A stretch of 64,000 nucleotides of DNA from Paraburkholderia tagetis. GTDB lineage: Bacteria; Pseudomonadota; Gammaproteobacteria; Burkholderiales; Burkholderiaceae. This document shows positions 8,053-18,335 of the stretch, piece after piece. Under the pieces are notes generated by a model. It saw nothing but the letters and a program-made list of their open reading frames with translations. It was not told where the DNA came from and ran no database searches. Made by a program: the position numbers and the translations under genes. The stretch spans positions 62,001 to 126,000 of the forward strand of contig NZ_JAKLJA010000021.1 of the NCBI RefSeq assembly GCF_022213065.1, given 5' to 3'. The first letter of the stretch is position 1; each line of letters starts with the position of its first letter.

Positions 8053-9336
8053 ATGGATGCGACTCTTCACTCCCCACCCTGGACCTGCCCGTTCTGCGCG
8101 CTGCTGTGCGACCGCTTCGGCGTCGCTCAAGGCGAAACGCTGACACCGGCGGGCACGAGCTGCCCGCGCGCCGCGCGCGCGCTCGCCCAATTCGGCGGCG
8201 CGCCGTCCTCGGCGACACCCGCCGTGAACGGCCAGCCGGTCGCCGCACAGACCGCGCTCGACACCGCCGCGCAGTGGCTCGCCCGCGCGCGCCAGCCGCT
8301 CTTCGGCGGCATGGTCACCGACGTGGCCGGCGCGCGCGCGCTCTATCGCGTCGCCAACGCGTGCGGTGCGATTGTCGACCACGCGCATGGTCGCGCGCTG
8401 ATGCACGGCTTGACGGCCATGCAGGACCGTGGCGCGTTCACGACGACCCTCGCCGAGATCCGCAATCGCGCCGATCTGATGGTCTGCATCGGGTCCTCGC
8501 CATCGACGCGTTATCCCGAGTTTTTCTCGCGCTGCGCCGTGGGTGGCGAAACGGGCGGCGTCGGACCGGCACCGCGCACCGTCGTCTTTCTCGGTTGCGA
8601 GATCGACGCCGCGCTCGCGCAGCGCGCCGGAGTCGAAACGCTCGCGGTGCCCCTCCAGGGCGACCTCTACGACACGGTGGCCACGCTCAACGCGCTGCTC
8701 GCCGGCAAATCCCTGCGAGCACCCGCCGATCCCGCATTGGCCGCGCTCGTGGAGCGCATGCTCGCGGCGGACTATACGGCAATCGTTTGGATTCCTGCTG
8801 ATCTCCCAGGCACCCATGCCACGCTGCTTGTGGAAGGATTCGACCGCCTGCTGAAGACGCTCAACCGCATGCGGCGCGCGGGCGGCCTCGCGCTCGGCGG
8901 CGACGACGGCGGCGCGAGCGTCAATCAGACGCTCACCTGGCTCTCCGGCTTGCCGTTGCGCACGGGCGTGCATCGCAGCGGACTAGAACATGCGCCGCAG
9001 CGCTACGACACGGCGCGCCTGCTCGCGGATCGCGACGTCGATGCGCTGGTCTGGGTCGCGAGCTTCGGCGCGGACCTGCCGCCGCCGCGCACCGCTCTCC
9101 CGACGATCGTGCTCGGCCATCCGGGCCTCGCCGCAACCTGCACGGACCGCGAAGGTCCGACCGTGTTCGTGCCCGTTTCCACACCGGGCATTGGCTCGGC
9201 GGGCCATCTGTTTCGCGCCGATGGCGGCGTCGTGCTGCCGCTCACGCCGGTCTACGCAGACACGCTGCCCACCGTGGCCGCATTCGCGGGCCAGTTGGGC
9301 GCAAAGCTCGCATCGTGCAAGGAGAACGCCGCATGA
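8053..9336 (+). CDS. fhcB: Formyltransferase/hydrolase complex subunit B, FhcB
   Basis: A 427-aa protein homologous to subunit B of formylmethanofuran dehydrogenase (FwdB/FmdB). In bacteria the FhcABCD complex does not reduce CO2. It takes the formyl group from formyl-H4MPT onto methylofuran and hydrolyses it to formate, ending formaldehyde oxidation. The start MDATLHSPPWTCPFCALLC holds a Cys-X2-Cys-X3-Cys motif like the iron-sulphur site of the archaeal protein, yet the protein is shorter than molybdopterin enzymes. Known work on Methylobacterium FhcB says the tungstopterin is lost, so a structural role is likely. It is the first gene of fhcBADC; its stop overlaps fhcA as ATGA. Confidence 0.88.
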   Translation: MDATLHSPPWTCPFCALLCDRFGVAQGETLTPAGTSCPRAARALAQFGGAPSSATPAVNGQPVAAQTALDTAAQWLARARQPLFGGMVTDVAGARALYRVANACGAIVDHAHGRALMHGLTAMQDRGAFTTTLAEIRNRADLMVCIGSSPSTRYPEFFSRCAVGGETGGVGPAPRTVVFLGCEIDAALAQRAGVETLAVPLQGDLYDTVATLNALLAGKSLRAPADPALAALVERMLAADYTAIVWIPADLPGTHATLLVEGFDRLLKTLNRMRRAGGLALGGDDGGASVNQTLTWLSGLPLRTGVHRSGLEHAPQRYDTARLLADRDVDALVWVASFGADLPPPRTALPTIVLGHPGLAATCTDREGPTVFVPVSTPGIGSAGHLFRADGGVVLPLTPVYADTLPTVAAFAGQLGAKLASCKENAA

Positions 9337-11033
9337 GCACGTTTCGTCTGCGCGGCGGCCGCGTATTCGACCCGGCAAGCCGCATCGACGGCCAGATTGC
9401 CGACCTCTGTGTGCGCGACAGCCGCATCGTCCATCTGGACGCCGAGGAAGTCGTGGACCGCGAATACGACATCACCGGCATGACGGTGATGGCGGGCGGC
9501 ATCGACATGCATTCGCATATCGGCGGCGGCAAGGTGAACCTCGCCCGCATGCTGATGCCCGAGGATCACCGGATCCGGATGCAGCGCGAGCAAGCCGAAA
9601 ACGCGCTGGAGCTGGCCTCGTGCGGCGTCTGCACGCCCGGCACGCTCGCAACGGGCTACCGCTACGCCGAGATGGGCTACACGGCCGCATTCGAGCCCGC
9701 GATGATCGCCTCGAACGCGCGCCACACGCATCTGGAAATGGGCGATACGCCCATCATCGATCACGGCGCCTACGTGATGCTCGGCAACGACGAGCTGTTC
9801 CTGCGCATGCTTGCGCAAGGCGAGGACTTCGAGCGCCTGCGCGATTACGTGGGCTGGTCCATCAACGCCACGAAGGCGCTGGGCGTGAAGGTCGTCAACC
9901 CGGGCGGGATTTCGGCCTTCAAGTTCAATCAGCGCAGCCTGAACGTGGACGAAACGCATGCGCACTACGCGATCACGCCCCGCCAGGTGCTGCATACGCT
10001 CGCGCGCACGCTCGCGGAACTGGGCGTGCCGCATCCGCTGCATATCCACGCGAGCAACCTGGGTGTGCCAGGCAATGTGGATTCCACGCTCGCGACGATC
10101 GACGCACTCGAAGGACTGCCCGGCCACCTCACGCATATCCAGTTCCATAGCTACGGCACCGAAGGCCCGCGCAAGTTCTCCTCGGCGGCCGAGCGCATTG
10201 CCGAGGCCGTCAACGCGCATCCGAACATTTCGATCGATGTGGGCCAGATCATGTTCGGACAGACCATCACCGCGTCCGGCGACATCATGAAACAGGTCAA
10301 GCAGGCCGACTTCGCCTCGCCGCGCAAATGGATCGCCGGCGACATCGAATGCGACGCGGGCTGCGGCATCGTGCCATTCCGCTATCGCGAGCAAAGCTAC
10401 GTCAACGCGCTGCAATGGACGATCGGCCTCGAACTGTTCCTGATGGTGAAGAACCCCTGGCAGATCACGCTCACGACTGATCACCCGAACGGCGGGCCGT
10501 TCACGAGCTACCCTCACCTGATCCGGCTTCTGATGGACAAATCGTTCCGCGACGAGCAGCTTGCGAAACTGCATCCCGAGGTCGCGCAGCAATCGGCGCT
10601 TGCGAGCATGACGCGCGAACTGAGCTTCGAGGAGATCGCGATTCTCACGCGCGCCGCGCCCGCGCGCCTGCTCGGGCTGCGCGACCGTGGCCGGCTGAGC
10701 GCGGGTGCCGCCGCCGACATCGCGGTGTATCGCGACGACGCCAACCGCGAAGTCATGTTCAGCACACCCGAATATGTATTCAAGGACGGCGAGCTGGTGG
10801 CGCGCAACGGGCGCATCGTGGCAACACCCGTGGGCGGCACGCATTTCATCGAGCCGGAGTTCGACCGTTCGATCGAGCGCACGCTGGACGAATACGGCGA
10901 ACGCCATCTCGCGTACAACTTCCGCCACGCCGCCATCGGCCGCGACGAGCTGTGCTCGTGCTGCAACGGCGGCCGGCTCCTGCCCGCGGCCTGCGTCGCA
11001 CACGGCAACAGCACAGGAGAGCAGCCGTCATGA
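9333..11033 (+). CDS. fhcA: Formyltransferase/hydrolase complex subunit A, FhcA (metal-dependent amidohydrolase)
   Basis: A 566-aa amidohydrolase-superfamily protein, the hydrolytic subunit that splits formylmethanofuran to formate. The N-terminal beta part is followed by GGIDMHSHIGG, the His-X-His metal site, and TTDHPNGG near residue 390 supplies the later aspartate. A good ribosome site (AAGGAGAA) lies before the ATG at 9333, which overlaps the fhcB stop. Length and motifs match FwdA/FmdA/FhcA proteins. The C-terminus is cysteine-containing (LCSCCNGG), unusual for an amidohydrolase and perhaps a metal or subunit contact. Confidence 0.92.
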   Translation: MSTFRLRGGRVFDPASRIDGQIADLCVRDSRIVHLDAEEVVDREYDITGMTVMAGGIDMHSHIGGGKVNLARMLMPEDHRIRMQREQAENALELASCGVCTPGTLATGYRYAEMGYTAAFEPAMIASNARHTHLEMGDTPIIDHGAYVMLGNDELFLRMLAQGEDFERLRDYVGWSINATKALGVKVVNPGGISAFKFNQRSLNVDETHAHYAITPRQVLHTLARTLAELGVPHPLHIHASNLGVPGNVDSTLATIDALEGLPGHLTHIQFHSYGTEGPRKFSSAAERIAEAVNAHPNISIDVGQIMFGQTITASGDIMKQVKQADFASPRKWIAGDIECDAGCGIVPFRYREQSYVNALQWTIGLELFLMVKNPWQITLTTDHPNGGPFTSYPHLIRLLMDKSFRDEQLAKLHPEVAQQSALASMTRELSFEEIAILTRAAPARLLGLRDRGRLSAGAAADIAVYRDDANREVMFSTPEYVFKDGELVARNGRIVATPVGGTHFIEPEFDRSIERTLDEYGERHLAYNFRHAAIGRDELCSCCNGGRLLPAACVAHGNSTGEQPS

Positions 11034-11980
11034 GCGCAAGCGCGAGCACCACGGAGAACCCGCCGCTCACCATCAACGGCGTCACCATCGACGACACATT
11101 CGCAGAAGCCTTCCCGATGAAGGCCACGCGGCTCGTGATCACCGCGCGCAATCTCACCTGGGCGCGCCACGCCGCCGTGGCCGCGACCGGCTTTGCGACC
11201 TCGGTGATCGCCTGCGGCTGCGAGGCGGCCATTGAACGCGAGATCGAACCGGACGCATCGCCCGACGGCAGGCCGGGCATCGCGGTCCTGCTCTTCTCGA
11301 TGTCGGGCAAGGAACTGGCCAAGCAGGTCGAGCGACGCGTGGGCCAGTGCGTGCTGACCTGCCCGACCAGCGCGGTCTATGCGGGCATTACCGAGGGCGA
11401 AGCCATCGCGCTCGGCAAGAACCTGCGCTTTTTCGGCGACGGCTGGCAAATCTCGAAGCTGATCGACGGCGCGCGCTACTGGCGCGTGCCCGTGATGGAC
11501 GGCGAATTCGTTGCGCAGGAAACGACCTGCGTGATCAAGGGCGTGGGCGGCGGCAACCTGCTGCTGCTTGCGCGCGACCCCGACGCCGCGCTCGCGGGCG
11601 CCGAAGCGGCTGTGGAAGCGATGCGGCGTGTGCCCGGCGTCATCATGCCGTTTCCGGGCGGCGTGGTGCGCTCGGGCTCGAAGGTCGGCTCGAAATACGC
11701 TGCACTGCCCGCCTCGACCAACGACGCGTTTTGCCCCACGCTCGCGGGCCTCGCCGCGCGCACGGCCTTGACCGACGAGACACGCTGCGTGCTGGAAATC
11801 GTCGTCGACGGAATCAGCGAAGCGGACGTCGCGAACGCGATGCGCGCCGGTATCGAAGCCGTGACCGCGCGTGGCGCACGAGCCGGCGTCACGCGCATTA
11901 GCGCGGGAAACTACGGCGGCAAGCTCGGCCCGTTCCACTTTCATCTGCACCGTCTGTGCGGCAACGGAGACACCCCATGA
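11030..11980 (+). CDS. fhcD: Formylmethanofuran:H4MPT formyltransferase subunit, FhcD
   Basis: A 316-aa protein of the Ftr family, which moves the formyl group between H4MPT and methanofuran; in bacteria it is a part of the Fhc complex. The sequence TINGVTIDDTFAEAFPMKATR at residues 13-33 is the family start, and FPGGVVRSGSKVGSKY around 205-220 is a conserved Ftr segment. The ATG at 11030 overlaps the fhcA stop, and an ACAGGAGA ribosome site precedes it. Its own stop overlaps fhcC as ATGA, so the four fhc genes are tightly coupled. Confidence 0.92.
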   Translation: MSASASTTENPPLTINGVTIDDTFAEAFPMKATRLVITARNLTWARHAAVAATGFATSVIACGCEAAIEREIEPDASPDGRPGIAVLLFSMSGKELAKQVERRVGQCVLTCPTSAVYAGITEGEAIALGKNLRFFGDGWQISKLIDGARYWRVPVMDGEFVAQETTCVIKGVGGGNLLLLARDPDAALAGAEAAVEAMRRVPGVIMPFPGGVVRSGSKVGSKYAALPASTNDAFCPTLAGLAARTALTDETRCVLEIVVDGISEADVANAMRAGIEAVTARGARAGVTRISAGNYGGKLGPFHFHLHRLCGNGDTP

Positions 11981-12804
11981 AGCGCATCACGCTGCGCGTG
12001 AAGACAGCGCCCGCGCTGCGCATCGACGCACGCTCGCTCCTGCCCGCCGCACTCGCTTCCCTGAGCGACAGCGAAGTCGCGCGCCTGCCGCTCTGGCACG
12101 GCACCGAGCGCATCGCGCTTGCGGATCTCTTCGATGTGCGTATGCAGACGACACCCGACGCCGAGGCTTGCATCGCATTTGAAGGCGACTTGAGGCGCTT
12201 CGACCGGGTCGGCTGTGCGCTGGATGGCGGCGCGATCGTCGTAGAAGGCGACGTGGGCGATCTCGCGGGCGCGCAGATGAGCGCCGGCACGCTCGCCGTG
12301 CGTGGCAGCAGCGGCGCCTTCGCGGCGTGCGAAATGGCGGGCGGGCGCATCGAGATCGGCGGCAATACCGGCGATTTCGCGGGGGCGGCGTTGCCGGGCA
12401 GCATGGATGGGATGCGCGGCGGAACGCTTATTGTGCGTGGCCACGCTGGCGAGCGCTTTGGAGACCGCATGCGGCGCGGCACGGCGCTCGTGTTTGGAAA
12501 TGCCGGGGCGTTTGCTGCCTCGCGGATGGTGGCGGGTACGATTGGCATCGCCGGCAGCGTGGGCGAGCATCCCGCTTATGGTATGCGGCGTGGGTCGCTG
12601 ATTCTGCTTAACCTCCGGCATGTGGCGGCGACCAATCGGTTTGTGGAGATTCACGCCGAGGTAAGCGTTTTTTGGCGGCTCGTTGCGCGTAGTCTTTCTA
12701 AGGAAGGCGGGGCGTTTGCTGAGATCGGGGGGTGGTCGCCGCGGCGGCTCGTTGGGGATGTTTCTGTTGATGGAAGGGGTGAGGTTTTTGTTGATGCGAT
12801 GTGA
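11977..12804 (+). CDS. fhcC: Formyltransferase/hydrolase complex subunit C, FhcC
   Basis: A 275-aa protein of the GXGXG beta-helix family, shared by subunit C of formylmethanofuran dehydrogenase and the C-terminal domain of glutamate synthase. Repeats of Gly-rich turns are visible from residue ~85 onward (VEGDVGDLAGAQ, VRGSSGAFAACE, GGNTGDFAGAA, VRGHAGERFGD). It is a scaffold subunit of the Fhc complex. It is the last gene of fhcBADC; 20 bases later repeat copy B starts. The related MgsB protein in the methylamine operon has the same fold. Confidence 0.9.
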   Translation: MKRITLRVKTAPALRIDARSLLPAALASLSDSEVARLPLWHGTERIALADLFDVRMQTTPDAEACIAFEGDLRRFDRVGCALDGGAIVVEGDVGDLAGAQMSAGTLAVRGSSGAFAACEMAGGRIEIGGNTGDFAGAALPGSMDGMRGGTLIVRGHAGERFGDRMRRGTALVFGNAGAFAASRMVAGTIGIAGSVGEHPAYGMRRGSLILLNLRHVAATNRFVEIHAEVSVFWRLVARSLSKEGGAFAEIGGWSPRRLVGDVSVDGRGEVFVDAM

Positions 12805-12824
12805 GGGCGGTTTTTTTTGTTTTT

Positions 12825-13386
12825 CGCGTTTCCTTGTGTTCGCGGTGGTCTATTAGCGTTGCCCCTGTGCGGGGCGGCACCTACTTTTCTTTGCAGCCGC
12901 AAAGAAAAGTAGGCAAAAGAAAGCGGCTCAAACCGCTAGTGTGACGCAGTGGACCACTTGCCTTATATCGAAGTGGTTCCGGGGCATCCGTCACCTCGCA
13001 CCTTCAACGTTAGTGACAAAGGGCTCATCCATCCCGCTGCTCGCTACGCGCGCAGCGGTCGGGTCTGCAAGGGAAACCATGAGTACTCCCTGGGTAAGCG
13101 AATGCGCATGCACTGCATCGATTCGTATGCATTCCTCTGGTTTTGGGTTATGCCCCACGGCGCGCGTAGCGCCGCCGGATGGATGAGCCCTTTGTCACTC
13201 TGTTATACGGCGCGTGGTGACAGACGCTCCGGAACCGCTCCGATCACGGGCAAGAGGTGTACTGCGTCACACTGGCGGTTTGAGCGGCTTTCTTTTGCCT
13301 ACTTTTCTTTGCCGCTGCAAAGAAAAGTAGGTGCCGCCCCGCACAGGGGCAACCCAGGCAGACCGACACGAAAACAAGGAAACGCG
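12825..13386. repeat. 562-bp palindromic repeat element, copy B
   Basis: Full-length copy in the same orientation as A, lying between the converging fhcC and the LysR gene and filling almost the whole gap (12805-13419). It has the same CGCGTTTCCTTG ends and the same 15-bp nested stems. A run of T precedes the left end. The internal frame that resembles the 78-codon frame of copy A has lost its stop here and runs on, which argues against a conserved protein. Confidence 0.9.
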
Positions 13387-13419
13387 ACCATACCAAACCA
13401 CACCAAACCCCTCCCCCAT

Positions 13420-14331
13420 CTACACTTCATCCATAACCTTCTGCGCCTCACCAAGAAGCGTCCGCTTAAACGCCTCCACAGCAGCAGAAAGCCGCTTATT
13501 CTCGCGATGCACGATATACAGATACCTCACGATAGGAAACCGCTCCACATCCAGCACTTTCAAGCGCAAGGTCTCCAGCTCCGGCAGCACTGTCTGCAAC
13601 GGCACAACAGCGAGCCCCATGCCCACGTGAACACAGCACTTAACAGCCTCATTACTACTCACCTCAAGCCCCGGCCGAAACCGGATCCGATGCTCCGCAA
13701 AGAATCGCTCCATCGCGCGCCGCGTGCCTGAACCCGGCTCGCGCACCACGAACACTTCATCCTCCAGCGCCGCAAGCGCAATAGCACGTTGCCGCGCAAG
13801 CGGATGATCGGGCGGCGCAATCGCCACCAGCGGGTTCTTCATGAATGGCTGCGCCACGAGCCCCTGCCCTTCGGGCGGTTGCCCCATGATCGCCAGATCG
13901 GCCTCATTTCCAGCCAGCGCGCCAAGCACGCTCTCACGATTACCGAACTTCAGCCGCACGCGCACACCAGGAAACGCCTTCGTATAGCGCGAAATACACG
14001 CCAGCGAGAGATGACCAGCGGTTCCCGTCACCGCCGAAACGCGAATTTTCCCCTGCGTGGTGTCGCGCAACTGATCGAGCGACTCCTCGAGTATCGACAG
14101 TTGCTCCTGAATCGAGCGCGAATGGCTATAGACCTCGCGGCCCGCCTCGGTGAGAAAGATGCGCCGCCCGATCTGCTCGAACACCTTCATGCCGATGGTC
14201 TCTTCGAGATGCTTGAGCTGTGCGGACACGCCCGGCTGTGTCAGATGCAGTTCTTCGGCCGCGCGCGAAAAACTCAGGTGACGCGCCGCCGCCTCGAAGA
14301 CCCGCAATTGCCGCAATGTCAGGTTAAGCAT
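13420..14331 (-). CDS. LysR-family regulator, CbbR/QscR-like, likely serine-cycle activator
   Basis: A 303-aa LysR protein. Residues 1-60 hold the winged helix-turn-helix (LTLRQLRVFEAAARHLSFSR, then LTQPGVSAQLKHLEE). The remainder is the effector domain, with the CbbR-like pattern VTGTAGHLSLACI and GNRESVLGALAGNEADLAIMG. It is divergent from glyA-sgaA-hprA-mtkA-mtkB-ppc-mclA. In Methylobacterium the CbbR-type regulator QscR controls just these genes, so the same role is the best inference. A LysR-type box lies between it and glyA (14484-14500). The start MLNLTLRQL is the normal family start. The effector could be a serine-cycle or C1 intermediate. Confidence 0.88.
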   Translation of the reverse strand: MLNLTLRQLRVFEAAARHLSFSRAAEELHLTQPGVSAQLKHLEETIGMKVFEQIGRRIFLTEAGREVYSHSRSIQEQLSILEESLDQLRDTTQGKIRVSAVTGTAGHLSLACISRYTKAFPGVRVRLKFGNRESVLGALAGNEADLAIMGQPPEGQGLVAQPFMKNPLVAIAPPDHPLARQRAIALAALEDEVFVVREPGSGTRRAMERFFAEHRIRFRPGLEVSSNEAVKCCVHVGMGLAVVPLQTVLPELETLRLKVLDVERFPIVRYLYIVHRENKRLSAAVEAFKRTLLGEAQKVMDEV

Positions 14332-14483
14332 CCGCTTCCTCTTCAGGCCATCAACCTCCGTTGGACCCCCGAAAAAGGCGTCCGTCCCATGCCTTCACTC
14401 TACCAGCGCGGGCCAGTGCGGCAATGCCCACGACGAGGTATTCCCGCGTGCCAGAGCCCCGCCCGCATTGGCTTCCAGACCGG

Positions 14484-14500
14484 GTTATGGGTTGGATAAC
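14484..14500. promoter_or_regulatory. Candidate LysR-type operator upstream of glyA
   Basis: The sequence GTTAT-N7-ATAAC is a perfect 5-bp dyad that contains the T-N11-A core of LysR-type binding sites. It lies 152 bases right of the LysR start and ~97 bases left of the glyA ATG, in the divergent region where such a regulator would bind. Confidence 0.55.
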
Positions 14501-14596
14501 AAACCGGAATGAGTGTTTTCCGCGCGGCGCCACTACCATCGATCTCAAGTTCCAGACACCGTCCATCGACCGAACATCGACACAGAGGCGACCCAC

Positions 14597-15892
<1,296 letters not shown>

Positions 15893-15987
15893 TCCCACTG
15901 CCCGAGCGGGCGCTTCATCCATAACTGCTTACCTTCGTAGCTTCATACCTTCGTACCGTGCTCATCCCATCCATCAGGAGTGCAGAC

Positions 15988-17247
15988 ATGTCGAATACCA
16001 CTGGAACGCGTATCCCGGGTCGCAACATTCTCGCCGTGCCCGGCCCCACCAACATTCCCGACGCCGTGCTGCGCGCGATGGTCGTGTCGATGGAGGACCA
16101 CCGCTCCACGCGCTTTCCCGAGCTTACGAACGGCGTGCTGAGCGACCTCAAGCGCCTCTACAAGACCACGAGCGGCCAGCCGTTCATCTTTCCGTCCTCG
16201 GGCACGGGTGCCTGGGAGGCCGCGCTGACCAACACGCTCTCGCCCGGCGATCGTGTACTGGTTGCGCGCTTCGGGCAGTTCAGCCATCTGTGGGCCGATA
16301 TGGCTCAGCGGCTGGGCTTCGAAGTCGAGATCGTCGACGTCGATTGGGGCGAGGGCGTGCCCGTCGAGCGCATCGAGGAAGTGCTCAAGGCCGACAAGAA
16401 GCATCAGATCAAGGGCATTCTCGCCTGCCACAACGAGACCGCCACGGGCGTCACGAGCGACATTGGCGCACTGCGCCACGCGATGGACAACGCGCATCAC
16501 CCCGCGCTGCTGTTCGTCGACGGCGTGAGCTCGATCGGCTGCATCGATTTCCGCATGGACGACTGGCGCGTCGACCTGGCCGTGACCGGCTCGCAAAAGG
16601 GGCTCATGCTGCCCGCGGGCCTCGGCATTCTGTGCGTGAGCCCGAAGGCGCTCAAGGCGATGGAGCATGCGAAATCCAAACGCTGCTACTTCGATCTCGG
16701 CGACATGATCAAGGCCAACGCGACCGGCTACTTTCCGTACACGCCCGCGCTGTCCCTGCTCTACGGCCTGCGTGCGGCGCTCGACCTGATCTTCCAGGAA
16801 GGACTCGATAAGGTGTTCGCGCGCCACCATTACCTCGCTCAGGGCGTGCGCGCCGCCGTGACCGAAGGCTGGGGGCTCGAGTTGTGCGCCAAGGGGCCGA
16901 AGTGGTATTCGGATACGGTCAGCGCCATTGTCGTGCCGCAGGGATTCAATGCGGCCAACGTGATCGACGTGGCCTTCCGGCGCTACAACCTCGCGCTCGG
17001 CGCGGGCCTCTCGAAGGTCGCGGGCAAGGTGTTCCGCATCGGCCACCTCGGCGACCTCAACGAACTGATGCTCGCGAGCGCCATTGCGGGCGCGGAGATG
17101 GCGATGCTCGACGTGGGCATCGACGTGCGCCCCGGCAGCGGCACGGGCGCGGCCACGCAGTACTGGCGCACGCACGATCCGCGCAAGGCGCAGACGCAGC
17201 AGCACGCGGATCAAGTCGAGCCGCTGCGCCGCGTGGCCGCCGCCTGA
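15988..17247 (+). CDS. sgaA: Serine-glyoxylate aminotransferase
   Basis: A 419-aa class V aminotransferase that moves the amino group of serine to glyoxylate, giving hydroxypyruvate and glycine. The start MSNTTGTRIPGRNILAVPGP is typical, and the PLP lysine is in TGSQKGLMLPAG near residue 200. An AGGAG site lies 7 bases before the ATG at 15988; an earlier in-frame codon at 15958 lacks one. It follows glyA by 95 bases and precedes hprA by 41, so the pathway order matches the gene order. Confidence 0.93.
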   Translation: MSNTTGTRIPGRNILAVPGPTNIPDAVLRAMVVSMEDHRSTRFPELTNGVLSDLKRLYKTTSGQPFIFPSSGTGAWEAALTNTLSPGDRVLVARFGQFSHLWADMAQRLGFEVEIVDVDWGEGVPVERIEEVLKADKKHQIKGILACHNETATGVTSDIGALRHAMDNAHHPALLFVDGVSSIGCIDFRMDDWRVDLAVTGSQKGLMLPAGLGILCVSPKALKAMEHAKSKRCYFDLGDMIKANATGYFPYTPALSLLYGLRAALDLIFQEGLDKVFARHHYLAQGVRAAVTEGWGLELCAKGPKWYSDTVSAIVVPQGFNAANVIDVAFRRYNLALGAGLSKVAGKVFRIGHLGDLNELMLASAIAGAEMAMLDVGIDVRPGSGTGAATQYWRTHDPRKAQTQQHADQVEPLRRVAAA

Positions 17248-17288
17248 GCCGCGTTCGCCGCGGACTTTAACCGCGCCTCGCGCGCTCA

Positions 17289-18278
17289 ATGTCCCAAGAA
17301 AAAAGGCAGGATACCGAAATCATGCGTCATGAAATCGTCTTTCTCGACCGCTCCACGTTGAAGGCCGATGTACGGCGTCCCGCCTTCGATCACTGCTGGG
17401 CGGAGTACGACGTGAGCGCGCCGCACGAGGTGGCCCAGCGTCTCGAAGGGGCCACTATCGCGATCACCAACAAGGTGCCGCTGCGTGCCGAGACGCTGGC
17501 GAAGCTGCCGCGTCTCGCTTTGATCGCGGTGGCCGCCACGGGCTACGACGTGATCGACACGGCGTACTGCCGCGCGCACGGCATTGCCGTGGCGAACATC
17601 CGCAATTACGCCACGCATACGGTGCCGGAGCATACCTTCGCGTTGATCCTCGCGCTGCGCCGCAATCTGCTGGCGTATCGCGAGGACGTGCGGCGCGGCC
17701 GCTGGCAAGCGTCGAATCAGTTCTGCTTTTTCGACCACCCGATTCGCGACCTGCATGGGGCCACGCTCGGCATCGTTGGCGACGGCTCGCTCGGCCGGGG
17801 CACGGCGGCCATCGCGCGCGGCTTCGGCATGCGCGTGGTGTTCGCGGAACATGCAACGACGAAGGACAAGCCGCACGACGTCGCCTTCATGCCGCTCGAA
17901 CAGTTGCTGCGCGAGTCGGACATCGTCTCGCTGCATACGCCGCTGCGCCCTGAAACACGCAACATGATCGCGCTCGAGCAGTTGCAGACGATGAAGCGCA
18001 GCGCGCTGCTCATCAATACGGCGCGCGGCGGGCTCGTCTGCGAGCAATCGCTCGCGACGGCCCTGCGCGAAGGGTTGATCGCGGGCGCGGGCTTCGACGT
18101 CTTGACCAGCGAGCCGCCTAAAGCCGGCAATCCCCTCCTTGAACTCGATCTGCCGAATTTCATCCTCACGCCGCATGTGGCCTGGGCATCGGACGGCGCC
18201 ATGCAGTTTCTCGCCGACCAGCTGATCGACAACATCGAGGCTTACGTGAGCGGCGAACCGCAACATCTGGTCGCCTGA
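17289..18278 (+). CDS. hprA: Hydroxypyruvate reductase (D-2-hydroxyacid dehydrogenase)
   Basis: A 329-aa NAD(P)-dependent dehydrogenase reducing hydroxypyruvate to glycerate in the serine cycle. The nucleotide-binding turn is seen as LGIVGDGSLGRG. The catalytic Arg is in INTARGGLV, the Glu near FDVLTSEPPK, and the His in LTPHVAWAS. Two starts are possible: 17289 (MSQEKRQD) or 17322 (MRHEIVFLD), the second nearer the family start. The glycine-rich loop has Asp where many relatives have Tyr or Phe. The context between sgaA and mtkA makes the substrate clear. Confidence 0.92.
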   Translation: MSQEKRQDTEIMRHEIVFLDRSTLKADVRRPAFDHCWAEYDVSAPHEVAQRLEGATIAITNKVPLRAETLAKLPRLALIAVAATGYDVIDTAYCRAHGIAVANIRNYATHTVPEHTFALILALRRNLLAYREDVRRGRWQASNQFCFFDHPIRDLHGATLGIVGDGSLGRGTAAIARGFGMRVVFAEHATTKDKPHDVAFMPLEQLLRESDIVSLHTPLRPETRNMIALEQLQTMKRSALLINTARGGLVCEQSLATALREGLIAGAGFDVLTSEPPKAGNPLLELDLPNFILTPHVAWASDGAMQFLADQLIDNIEAYVSGEPQHLVA

Positions 18279-18335
18279 GCATCGGGCGGCGTTTTCAATC
18301 TCATACCGCTTTTCTCATTCGCACGGAACACCATC

